This document shows, one piece after another, positions 18,440 to 26,774 of a DNA stretch of 64,000 nucleotides. The position numbers were made by a program, and so were the translations under genes. How positions within the stretch are numbered: the stretch's first letter is position 1; the number at the start of each line of letters is the position of its first letter. The notes under the pieces are model-generated. The model was not told the DNA's origin. It did no database searches and saw only the letters and a list, made by a program, of their open reading frames with translations. Source of the DNA: Streptomyces bluensis (GTDB taxonomy: Bacteria > Actinomycetota > Actinomycetes > Streptomycetales > Streptomycetaceae). Location: positions 434,001 through 498,000 of the forward strand of contig NZ_BMVM01000003.1 in assembly GCF_014650715.1 (NCBI RefSeq). Direction: 5' to 3'.

Positions 18440-20221
18440 TCACCGCTCGTCGATCTCCAGGTTCGCGATCGCCGTCCTCGCCACCTCACGGCCGCGGTCC
18501 GTGAAGTCGCCCTTGCCGGGGTAGCTGATGGTGAGCTTGTACATGTCCCCGGCCTTGGTCCGGTAGTAGAAGATCTTCAGCTCGCGGGGGCGGGGGTTCT
18601 GGGTGTCGGTGGTCGTGTACGCGATCGTGTTCTCGGCGGCCTGCTTGCCCTGGTACGTGGCCTTGTCGTCCGTGGTTGTCCTCACGCCCTCGGGCATGGA
18701 CAGCTCGTAGCTGCCGTCGTTCTTGAACTTCTCGTCGTCGGCGTACATCTGGGCCGGCGCGGAGTTCTTGATCTGGTTCAGGGAGTCCTGGGACTTACGC
18801 GCCACGTTCAGGCCGATCCAGATGCTGCCGCTGTAGTCGGAGTAGGTCACCCAGTTCTTGTCCGTGTCGTCGGCGTCGGGCTTGGTCTCCTGGTAGTCCG
18901 CGGGCACCCCGAGTGTCACGCCGAGCTTCGTTTGTGCCCGGGTCTTCCAGCCGTCCGGCAGCGGTCCCGCGAACGGGTCGGCGATCACCAGACAGGCCGC
19001 CACCGCCGCGGCGACGACCGCGCCGCCCAGGCCGAACAGGGTGGTGCGGCCGATACGGACGCCCGTGCCGCCGGGGCCGGAGAGCTGGACGACCTGGGTG
19101 GGCTCCGGGGCCGGGGGCCTGGCGGCCTCCTCCAGGAGGGCGCGGACCCGGTCGGCGGTCGGGCGGCGAGCCGAGTCCTTGTTGAGGAGGCCGTTGATGA
19201 CCTCCGCCAGGGGGCCCTGCGCCGAAGCGGGCGCGGCGGGCGTGGAGTTGAGGACGGACTGGAGGGTCGCGGGGGTGTTGGTACGGCGGAAGGGCGAGAC
19301 TCCCTCGGTGGCCGCGTAGAGGACGACACCGAGCGACCACAGGTCCGACGCCGGGCCCGGGCGCTGGCCCAGCACCCGCTCCGGCGCGATGTACTCGGGC
19401 GAGCCGACGAAACTGCCGGTGTCCGTCAGGTTCGTCTCGCCCTCGATCTGGGCGATGCCGAAGTCGGTGAGGACGACGCGGTCGTGGCGGCCGAGGAGGA
19501 CGTTGTCGGGCTTGACGTCGCGGTGCAGGATGCCCGCCGCGTGCGCCGCCTCCAGGGCGCCCAGCACCTCAAGGCCGATCTTCGCCGCGTCGCGCACCCC
19601 GAGGGTGCCCTCCTGGAGGACGGCGCCCAGCGAACGCCCCTGGACCAGCTCCATCACGATCCACGGCTGGCCGTCCACCACCGCCACGTCGTGCACGTTG
19701 ACGACCGCCGGATGATCGAGCCGGGCCGCGGCGCGCGCCTCGCGGCGCATGCGCTCGAAGGCCTTGGACCGTTCGCGGTCGGGAAGATGGTCCGGGACGC
19801 GGGGCTCCTTGACGGCGACCTCGCGGTCCACTGTCTCGTCCTTGGCCCGCCATACGGTGCCCATGCCGCCGTGGCCGAGCTTGGCGAGCAGCCGGTAACG
19901 GCCGGCTATCAGGCGTCCGGCACCCGGGTCCTGCCGAGGCGGCCGGGGCTCCATCTGAGCGGGATCGGCGTGCGGGTGTGCCGGGTGCGAAGGCTTGGCG
20001 TGTGGGGGTGCCGCGTGCGAGGGCGCGGCGTGTGGGGGCGCCGCGGGTGGGGCTGGTACGGGTGCCTGCGGCGCGGCCTGGGCGGGCGACGCGTGGGCAG
20101 GCGCGGACTCCGCCGGCTGGGCGTACGGATTCCCTGGGTACGGCGCACTCGGCCGAGGCGGTTGCAGTCCGAAACTCGTGGGCTCGTCGGACCCGTAAGG
20201 GGCTCCCCCGTTGCTGCTCAT
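18440..20221 (-). CDS. Transmembrane Ser/Thr protein kinase 1 (PknB type)
   Basis: 593 residues. Residues 20-100 are Pro/Ala/His-rich. The kinase domain spans about 105-365, with LGHGGMGTVW, catalytic Lys in VAVKE (K138), HRDVKPDN (233-240), DFG (253-255) and SPEYIAPE. All catalytic residues are present. One membrane helix at 392-414 follows and a ~180-residue extracytoplasmic domain ends the protein. ATG 20221 is chosen because the coding pattern starts there. It is the last of five kinase genes in tandem. In S. coelicolor a cluster of five independently transcribed kinase genes (SCO4775-4779, including pkaI) acts on spore-wall synthesis; the match here is by position and number (established knowledge plus inference). 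Confidence 0.93.
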   Translation of the reverse strand: MSSNGGAPYGSDEPTSFGLQPPRPSAPYPGNPYAQPAESAPAHASPAQAAPQAPVPAPPAAPPHAAPSHAAPPHAKPSHPAHPHADPAQMEPRPPRQDPGAGRLIAGRYRLLAKLGHGGMGTVWRAKDETVDREVAVKEPRVPDHLPDRERSKAFERMRREARAAARLDHPAVVNVHDVAVVDGQPWIVMELVQGRSLGAVLQEGTLGVRDAAKIGLEVLGALEAAHAAGILHRDVKPDNVLLGRHDRVVLTDFGIAQIEGETNLTDTGSFVGSPEYIAPERVLGQRPGPASDLWSLGVVLYAATEGVSPFRRTNTPATLQSVLNSTPAAPASAQGPLAEVINGLLNKDSARRPTADRVRALLEEAARPPAPEPTQVVQLSGPGGTGVRIGRTTLFGLGGAVVAAAVAACLVIADPFAGPLPDGWKTRAQTKLGVTLGVPADYQETKPDADDTDKNWVTYSDYSGSIWIGLNVARKSQDSLNQIKNSAPAQMYADDEKFKNDGSYELSMPEGVRTTTDDKATYQGKQAAENTIAYTTTDTQNPRPRELKIFYYRTKAGDMYKLTISYPGKGDFTDRGREVARTAIANLEIDER

Positions 20222-20310
20222 GGGTTCATCTCTATCGCGACAGGCGCCCGGCATCCACCCTCGCCGCTTTCCGGTCACAGACCCGTGACGCGGGTCGCCG
20301 CTTATCTCCC

Positions 20311-20375
20311 TTTTATGGCACGGCTTCTTGGCGCGGTTTTGGCACGGTTTTATGGCACAGCTTTATGGCACGGCG
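20311..20375. repeat. ~13-bp tandem repeat overlapping the stop codon of kinase 2
   Basis: Five imperfect copies of TTTTATGGCACGG. The TAA stop of kinase 2 (20363-20365 on the minus strand) is part of one copy. Confidence 0.8.
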
Positions 20376-21700
20376 GGAGTGGACCCCGGCGACGGCGTGA
20401 CCGGGTCCGAGGGCGAAGCCGTGTCCGAGGGGGTGGTCGTGGCCGGTGGCGAGCCCGTGTCCGAGGGGGTGGCCGTGGCCGGCAGCGAGTTCGTGTCCGA
20501 GGGGGTGGCCGTGGGCGACGGCGGGCTCGCCGACGGGTTCCCCGGCGTGCTGGGTGCCGAACTCGTCGGCGTGACACCCCCGTCGCCGCCCTCCCGCATC
20601 AGCAGGGCCGCCGCCGACACTCCGGCACCCGCCATCGCGGCCACCAGCGCGGCCGCGACCAGCACGCCTCGCGCGGGGTGCCGTAGGGGACGCTCGGCCG
20701 CCCCACCGAGTGCGCCGGGTGCGCCGGGTGCGGAGTCTCGTAAGAGCGCGGGGGCGTCCCACGGAGGGGCCCCCGGAGCATCCTGCGCGTCCTGCGCGTC
20801 CGGTCGAGTCGGGGCCCACGTCACGTCCCGTCGTACCGGCGTGCGCCCCGCTCCTACCGGGGGCGTACGGCCCGTCTCCAGGTAGGCCCGCAGCAGTTGC
20901 TCCGCCTCCGTGGCGTTCAGCCGCCGGTCGGGGTCCCGTTCCAGCAGTCCGCGGACAACGGGCAGGAGTGGCCCGGCCTGCGCGGGCGGACGAATCTCGT
21001 CGGTGACGACCGCGTGCAGAATCCCGCCCAACGAGTCACGCCGGAACGGCGATTCACCGCTCAGCACGGCGCACAGCAACGCACCCAGCGACCACAGGTC
21101 CGACTCCGGCCCGGTCCTGGCCCCGGACATCCGCTCGGGCGCGGTGTACTCGGGCGAGCCGACGAACGACCCGGTCTCGGTGAGCGTCGTCGCGCCCGCG
21201 ATCTGGGCGGTGCCGAAGTCGGTGAGGACGACGCGGTCGGTGCCTGCCTCCAACAGGACGTTCGCGGGCTTGAGATCGCGGTGCAGCACCCCGGCGTCAT
21301 GGGCACGCCGCAGCGCGCCGAGCAGGTCGATGCCGATGCGGGCGGCCTCGCGGGCGTCCACCGGACCGTGGGCCGCGACGCGCTCGGCGAGCGAGCCGCC
21401 GTCGATCAGTTCCATGACGAGGTACGGGCGTTCGTCGTGCTCGACGACATCGTGGACGACGATGATGTGCGGATGGCTGAGCTGGGCCACCGCGCGGGCC
21501 TCGCGCAGGGTCCGCTCACGCTGCCGCCGGGACTCATCCCCGTCGAGGGAGCGGTCGAGGATGAGTTCCTTGACCGCCACCCGGCGGCCGAGGAGTTGGT
21601 CGGTCGCCCGCCAGACGACACCCATGCCGCCCCGGCCGATCCTCGCCTCCAGGCGGTAACGGTCCGCTACGACACGGAAGTTGTCCCCCTCGGTGCCCAT
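20363..21700 (-). CDS. Ser/Thr protein kinase 2, short Ser/Thr/Pro tail
   Basis: 445 residues from ATG 21700; further ATGs just upstream are possible starts. Kinase domain at about 12-275: IGRGGMGVVW, K44, HRDLKPAN (140-147), DFG (161-163) and SPEYTAPE. All catalytic residues are intact. A single membrane helix follows at 345-367. The outside part is only ~75 residues of TPSDT/SPPAT repeats, encoded by 36-bp DNA repeats. There is no folded sensor domain, unlike kinases 1, 3 and 5, so signal input is probably intracellular or by wall contact (inference). Confidence 0.92.
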   Translation of the reverse strand: MGTEGDNFRVVADRYRLEARIGRGGMGVVWRATDQLLGRRVAVKELILDRSLDGDESRRQRERTLREARAVAQLSHPHIIVVHDVVEHDERPYLVMELIDGGSLAERVAAHGPVDAREAARIGIDLLGALRRAHDAGVLHRDLKPANVLLEAGTDRVVLTDFGTAQIAGATTLTETGSFVGSPEYTAPERMSGARTGPESDLWSLGALLCAVLSGESPFRRDSLGGILHAVVTDEIRPPAQAGPLLPVVRGLLERDPDRRLNATEAEQLLRAYLETGRTPPVGAGRTPVRRDVTWAPTRPDAQDAQDAPGAPPWDAPALLRDSAPGAPGALGGAAERPLRHPARGVLVAAALVAAMAGAGVSAAALLMREGGDGGVTPTSSAPSTPGNPSASPPSPTATPSDTNSLPATATPSDTGSPPATTTPSDTASPSDPVTPSPGSTPAVP

Positions 21701-21811
21701 GCGCCCCATCATGCACCACGCGGACGGAGCCCTTCCGGGTCCGTGCGCCGGGGTGGCCGACAAGCGACGTATACACGGCGCGCGGGCATCGGGTGGCGCT
21801 TTGTGAGCGGG

Positions 21812-23701
21812 CTACTGTCCCGGGGGCCGCCAGCCGCGCAATATCGTGTCGAACTGCTTGCGCGCGGTGTCCCAGTCCTCCGCCGGCGCGGACACGTAGA
21901 TGACGTACTCGACGCCGTCACGGGCGATGTACATCTCCTCGATGGCGCGGCGCGGTCCCGGCCATGGGGTGTCCTTCGCCAGCGCCGTCCACGTGTACTC
22001 CCACAGGGAACCCCTGCGGTCACGGTAGGTGTTGACCTCCAGAGCCAGCCGCTCGTAATCGACCAGCCGCTGCGCCAGTTGCTGGTCCAGGTCGGCCTGG
22101 TGCATGTACGGGTCATCGAAGTCCGGCGAGTCGTCGACGGCGATGCGGATGAAGTGCTTGCCGCCGTCGGGGGAGTAGTCGGTCTGGTTGGCGTCGAAGA
22201 CCTTGCGCTCCCACTCGTCGCTGGGCAGGGGAAGGCTGAATCCCGCGGGGTCGGTGCGGCGCACCCAGCCGTCGGGGAGGTTGTCGGCCGTGTCGTCTTC
22301 CGGACGCTGCGTCGCACTGTCGCCGGCGCCGGGGTCGGCGCTGGGGTCGAGGTCGGACACCTCGTTCCGCGCATTCCCCTCGTCCCACTGCTGCAGGACG
22401 ACCGCGGTGCCCCCGCCCATGAGGGCGGCCAGAGCCACGACGAGGACGAAGGTACGGGCGCGAGTGCGCTTCCCGGGCCGGGCGACGGACGGCGCGACGG
22501 ACCGGGCATCGGCACCATAAGGGCCCGTTCCGGGGTGTGCCCCGGCGACCGGCGACTGCGAGGCCATATGCCCTGGGACCGTGTGCCCCGGGACTGTGTG
22601 CCCCGGGACTGTGTGCCCTGGGGCTATGTGCCCTGGGGCTGCGTACCCGGGGGTGGTGTGCCCCGGTGCCGTGTGCCCATTCGCCTCATGGCGGTTCGCC
22701 CCATGACGGTCCGCCCCATGACGGTCCGTCTCATGGCGGTCCGTCTCATGCTGGCTTGCCTCGTGGGGGCTGGCCTCGTGATGGCTGGCCTCGCGGGGGC
22801 TGGCCTCGCGGGGGCTGCCCTCGTGATGGCTGGCCACATGACTGGTGGTCGGCACGTACGCCTGCGCCCCGCGCGGCCAACGCCCCTCCGCCGCCTCGGC
22901 GAGCATCTGCTCCGCCTCAGCCAGGCCGGGCCGCTCGGCGGGATCCTTGCGCAGCAGCGCGGTGATCACGGGCCCGAGCGGACCCGCGTGGGCCGGCTCG
23001 GCGGGATCCTCGTCGACCACGGCCTGCATGGTGGTCAGCGGAGTGGTGCGCCGGAACGGCGACTTCCCCTCCACCGCCGTGTACAGCGTGGCGCCCAGCG
23101 CCCACAGGTCGGAGGCGCGTCCGGGGTCCTGGCCGCGGACCCGCTCGGGTGCGATGTAGTCGACGGAACCGACGATCTCCCCGGTCTTCGTGAGCGTCGT
23201 GTCGCCCTCGACCTGGGCGATCCCGAAGTCGGTGAGCAGCACCCGCCCGTCCTCGGCGAGGAGCACGTTCCCGGGCTTCACATCGCGATGCAGCACTCCG
23301 GCGGCATGGGCGGCGCTGAGGGCGCGCAGCACCCACAGCCCGATCCGGGCCGCCTCCTGCGGCTCGACACGGCCTCGTTCCTTGACCGCGTCGGCGAGGG
23401 AGGCGCCCTCGACCAACTCCATGACGATCCAGGGCCGGTTGTCGTGGTCGAGGACGTCGTGCACGGTGACGACGGCCGAGTGGTTGATCCGAGCGGCCGC
23501 CCGTGCCTCGGCGTCGGTTCGCGCCAAGAGTCTGGCCCGGTCGCCGTCCGTGACGTACAGCGCCGCCGTCAACTCCTTGACCGCGACCTCCCGGTGCAGC
23601 AGTTCGTCCCGCGCACGCCACACGCGGCCCATGCCGCCGCTGCCGATCGTGTCGACGAGCCGGTAGCGGCCCGCGAGGAGCAGGCCCTGCATCTGATTCA
23701 C
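21812..23701 (-). CDS. Transmembrane Ser/Thr protein kinase 3 with His-rich repeat linker
   Basis: 629 residues from GTG 23701 (GGGGC upstream); ATG 23692 is an alternative. Kinase domain at 10-270: IGSGGMGRVW, K42, HRDVKPGN (138-145), DFG (158-160) and VDYIAPE. The juxtamembrane linker at 287-378 is a run of short His-containing repeats: EASPHEAS, ETDRHETDRHGADRH, then APGHTVPGHTVPGH. A membrane helix is at 417-435, followed by an extracytoplasmic domain of ~195 residues (YSPDGGKHFIRIAVDDSPDF, YEYTW-like strands). Active kinase by motif. The His repeat could bind metal, which is untested. Confidence 0.92.
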   Translation of the reverse strand: MNQMQGLLLAGRYRLVDTIGSGGMGRVWRARDELLHREVAVKELTAALYVTDGDRARLLARTDAEARAAARINHSAVVTVHDVLDHDNRPWIVMELVEGASLADAVKERGRVEPQEAARIGLWVLRALSAAHAAGVLHRDVKPGNVLLAEDGRVLLTDFGIAQVEGDTTLTKTGEIVGSVDYIAPERVRGQDPGRASDLWALGATLYTAVEGKSPFRRTTPLTTMQAVVDEDPAEPAHAGPLGPVITALLRKDPAERPGLAEAEQMLAEAAEGRWPRGAQAYVPTTSHVASHHEGSPREASPREASHHEASPHEASQHETDRHETDRHGADRHGANRHEANGHTAPGHTTPGYAAPGHIAPGHTVPGHTVPGHTVPGHMASQSPVAGAHPGTGPYGADARSVAPSVARPGKRTRARTFVLVVALAALMGGGTAVVLQQWDEGNARNEVSDLDPSADPGAGDSATQRPEDDTADNLPDGWVRRTDPAGFSLPLPSDEWERKVFDANQTDYSPDGGKHFIRIAVDDSPDFDDPYMHQADLDQQLAQRLVDYERLALEVNTYRDRRGSLWEYTWTALAKDTPWPGPRRAIEEMYIARDGVEYVIYVSAPAEDWDTARKQFDTILRGWRPPGQ

Positions 23702-23845
23702 GTTGCCCCGCAATGGTCTTGACAACATCAGACTAGAGAGAGGCTCCCTCGCGGGGAACGGGCGGGTCGACACAGAGACAGCACTGTGACGGTTCTCGCT
23801 TGCCGCGGCGCACGGGAACCGTTCCGGCGGACGGTTCCCTCACGC

Positions 23846-26527
23846 TCAGCCCGTCACCCGGTACGTCGCCGACGCCTGCTCGAACAGTCGTGTCACCTCG
23901 TCGCGTTCGGCCTCCGGACCACGCAACTGCACTACGTGGTAGCGGCCGCTGATGAGGATCGCGAGGTTCCGTACGAAGATCCCGCGCCCCGAGGAGTCCT
24001 GCCAGGTGAACTGCCCCTCGGCCATGCGCCGTCCGCCGACCTCGATGAGCCGCATCCCGCTGGAGGTCGCCCAGGTCGAGTCGCGGAACGGCTGGAGCTC
24101 GCGCTCGTCCTCCCGCTGGTACGTCAGCGGATCGCTGCCGAACGTGCCGGCGCTGTCGCGGCCGGGGACGACGATGAGCTGGAAGCCGCCCTGTGCGTAG
24201 ACGATCTGGCCGCGCCCGTTCTTGGGCGTGCGGTCCCAGCCGCGGGCGACGGCGACCTCGAAGCCCTCGGGGTCCTTGCGCAGGGTGAACCCTTGGGCGA
24301 CATCCGGGTCGTTGCCCTGTTCCTCTTCCGCACCGGGTGATCCGGATGATCCGGAAGGGCTCTTGTCGTCGTCCGCGGGCGAGGTCTGGTCGGGCCGCGG
24401 CTCGCTGCTGGCCTCCGGAGCGGAGCTGACGTCCCCGGCCGCGCCGGTCCGGCCGGTGTCGGAGCCGCTGCCCGTGCCGCCGGCGTCGCGGGAATCCGCC
24501 TTCGGCATGAACACCACGGCGTACGCGATCGCCGCGGCCATGGCGAGCAGTATCACCACGAGCAGGTTCCGCCCGAGGCTGCGCGGCCTGGGCGGCCGGT
24601 CCTGCTTGGCGCGCCGGTGGCGGGCGTGCGGGCTTGCCGCGGGCAGCGCTGCGCGGCGCCTGGGGACGAGCCAGCCCCGGCGCCGTACGATCGGCAGCCG
24701 GTTCGGTTCCGCGGGTGGTGCCGCTATCACATGCGCACCGGCCTCGGGCTCCGGCGCCGACCGCACGAGCGAGCGCAACCAGCCCCGCAGTTCCTCGAAG
24801 TCCAGCCGCTCGGTGGGGTCCTGGCGCAACAGCGACTCGACGACCGGCCGCAGCGGCCCGCACTCCTCCGCGAACGCGGGCGGCTCCGAGCACACCAGTT
24901 GCACCAGCTCGGCGGTGTTCTCCTCCGGGTAGGGCGCGTGCCCCTGCACCGCGCGGAACAGCAGCGCTCCGAGCGCCCACAGGTCGGTCGCGGGCCCGAT
25001 CGGCGCCGCCAACTGCCAGTTCTCGTGCACCGGCCCGGCCTGTTCCGGCGCCCACCGCTCGGTGACGGGGCCGACGACCGCCATCCGCGCCTGCCGGGCC
25101 CGTTCGGCGGCCAGCGCCGTGGCGGGGCCGCGCCGGGGGGCACCGGTGGGGACCGTCTGCCCCCACGGGCTGGGCGCACTGTCAGCGTACGGGGCGGGTG
25201 TGGTGACGCTGTTGCCGTACAGGGGGCTCGCGGGCGCGCCCTTGCTGAGGGCGTCCGCGCCGTACGCGTCGCTGCCGGGTACGCCGTGCCCCTGAGCGCC
25301 GACACCGAGGACGCCACCGCCATAGGTGCCCGTACCAGGTTCACCGTGTTGTGAACCGCCGTGCCCTGGTCCGCCGTGCCCTGATCCGCCGTGCCCTGGT
25401 CCGCCGTGCTCTGCGCCGTGCTCTGGTGCGCCGTCGGCTGCCGGAGCGGCGCCACGGGGCAGCGCTCCGTGCCAGGGGTTCGGCCGTACCACGCCGTACG
25501 GGTCGGCGACCTGGCCGGGCGGTGTGTACGGCGCGCCCTGACCCGCGGCGGGCGTCGCCTCGCCGTGAACGGGAGCCGGTCGCTGCGCGGGCAACGCCGC
25601 GCTCTGGCCGCCCTGTCGTTCCTCGTGCACGCGTGCCGCGGCCCGCGCACCGGCTCGGTAGGCCGCGATGGCCCCGGCGCGGGCCGCCCGGACGTCACCC
25701 CCCGCGTCGAGCGCGCGCTGTCCGCCCGACGGGTCCGGGTCCGTGACCGGCCCGGGTCCCCCGGCCCCTCGCGCCTCGATGGCGGCACGCCGCGCGGCCT
25801 CGGCATCGGGGCCACCCACTCGGGGCGCCCCCGCATCGGCCGCGGAACCGGAGGCCCCCGAAGGCCCCGAAGCCCCCCGCGGCTCCCCGGCCGGGCCCTC
25901 GCCCTCGACCTCGCGCACCGGCACGGGGTCGTACCCGCACAGCGCCTCCTCGGCCGCTCCGGCCGCCAGCCCGCTGAGCACCACACGCCCGTCGTCGCAG
26001 ACGAGGACGGTTCGCGCGGTGATGTTCCGGTGCACCCAGCCATGGGCGTGGAGCGCGCGCAGGGCGGTGAGGACGTCGGCGGCGACCTCGGCCGCCCGGT
26101 ACGGCGTCAACGGCTGCTCGGCGAGCAGTGCGGCCAGCGGCCGTGCGCCCACCAGCTCACTCACGATCCACAGCGAACCGCTCTCGGCGAACACGTCGAA
26201 GACCTGGTCGAGCCGTGGGTGGTCGGGAATCTGCGCGGCGGCCTGCGCGGCCTCGATCGCCCGGCGCACGGCCGGGTCGGCGGGCCCGCGCGTGGACCGC
26301 GCGGCGGCCCGGGATGCCCCGCCGTCCCGGGCGACATACCCGTCGGGCAACCCGTCCGCGTCGAGCACCTCCGCCTCGACGATCTCGGGCAACGGCACCT
26401 GCCGCATGAGGACTTCCTGCCCGCTGTATGTGTCGAACGCCCGAGTCTCGGCCAGTTCGTACTCGTCCGACGGTGGCAGCGGCAGGCGGTAACGGTCGGC
26501 GAGTACCCGTCCCGCATAGTCGTCCAC
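23846..26527 (-). CDS. Transmembrane pseudokinase with a long activation-segment insertion
   Basis: 893 residues from GTG 26527 (GGGGGAGG upstream). The N-lobe has no glycine loop, and the beta-3 Lys position reads MRQV. The catalytic loop is WVHRNITARTVLV: N168 replaces the Asp and the following Lys is absent. DFG is replaced by LSGLAA. After about residue 195 a low-complexity, Gly/Ala/His/Pro-rich insert (with HGGPGHGGSGHGG) runs to about 490. The C-lobe then resumes with RWAPEQ and ATDLWALGALLF, so the insert sits in the activation segment. A membrane helix lies near 653-675, with an outside domain to the end. By motif it cannot phosphorylate in the usual way. It may be a scaffold or ligand sensor among the four active kinases. 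Confidence 0.88.
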   Translation of the reverse strand: MDDYAGRVLADRYRLPLPPSDEYELAETRAFDTYSGQEVLMRQVPLPEIVEAEVLDADGLPDGYVARDGGASRAAARSTRGPADPAVRRAIEAAQAAAQIPDHPRLDQVFDVFAESGSLWIVSELVGARPLAALLAEQPLTPYRAAEVAADVLTALRALHAHGWVHRNITARTVLVCDDGRVVLSGLAAGAAEEALCGYDPVPVREVEGEGPAGEPRGASGPSGASGSAADAGAPRVGGPDAEAARRAAIEARGAGGPGPVTDPDPSGGQRALDAGGDVRAARAGAIAAYRAGARAAARVHEERQGGQSAALPAQRPAPVHGEATPAAGQGAPYTPPGQVADPYGVVRPNPWHGALPRGAAPAADGAPEHGAEHGGPGHGGSGHGGPGHGGSQHGEPGTGTYGGGVLGVGAQGHGVPGSDAYGADALSKGAPASPLYGNSVTTPAPYADSAPSPWGQTVPTGAPRRGPATALAAERARQARMAVVGPVTERWAPEQAGPVHENWQLAAPIGPATDLWALGALLFRAVQGHAPYPEENTAELVQLVCSEPPAFAEECGPLRPVVESLLRQDPTERLDFEELRGWLRSLVRSAPEPEAGAHVIAAPPAEPNRLPIVRRRGWLVPRRRAALPAASPHARHRRAKQDRPPRPRSLGRNLLVVILLAMAAAIAYAVVFMPKADSRDAGGTGSGSDTGRTGAAGDVSSAPEASSEPRPDQTSPADDDKSPSGSSGSPGAEEEQGNDPDVAQGFTLRKDPEGFEVAVARGWDRTPKNGRGQIVYAQGGFQLIVVPGRDSAGTFGSDPLTYQREDERELQPFRDSTWATSSGMRLIEVGGRRMAEGQFTWQDSSGRGIFVRNLAILISGRYHVVQLRGPEAERDEVTRLFEQASATYRVTG

Positions 26528-26774
26528 GATGCCTCCCCCGGCCACACGGTCGGTCAAATCCGTTCGCCTCGCGTCCCGTTCCGTACTGGATGCGTACGGT
26601 CCGCAGCCACTCACGATACGTGCCGGAGGCAACCCGCATTGAGGGGATTCGAGATCTCACCCCTCACAAGTCTTCCAATGATCTCAGTACCCCCTCAGGG
26701 CTTCGCCTGATCCCTCAGAGGTCCCCAGAGGATCCCCAGAGGATGGCTGACCCGTCAGAACTTCGCCTGGCCCT

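Noticed and set aside
23714..23736. TTGACA followed by TAGAGA upstream of kinase 3
   Set aside because: The two boxes are only 9 bp apart and on the wrong strand for the kinase gene.
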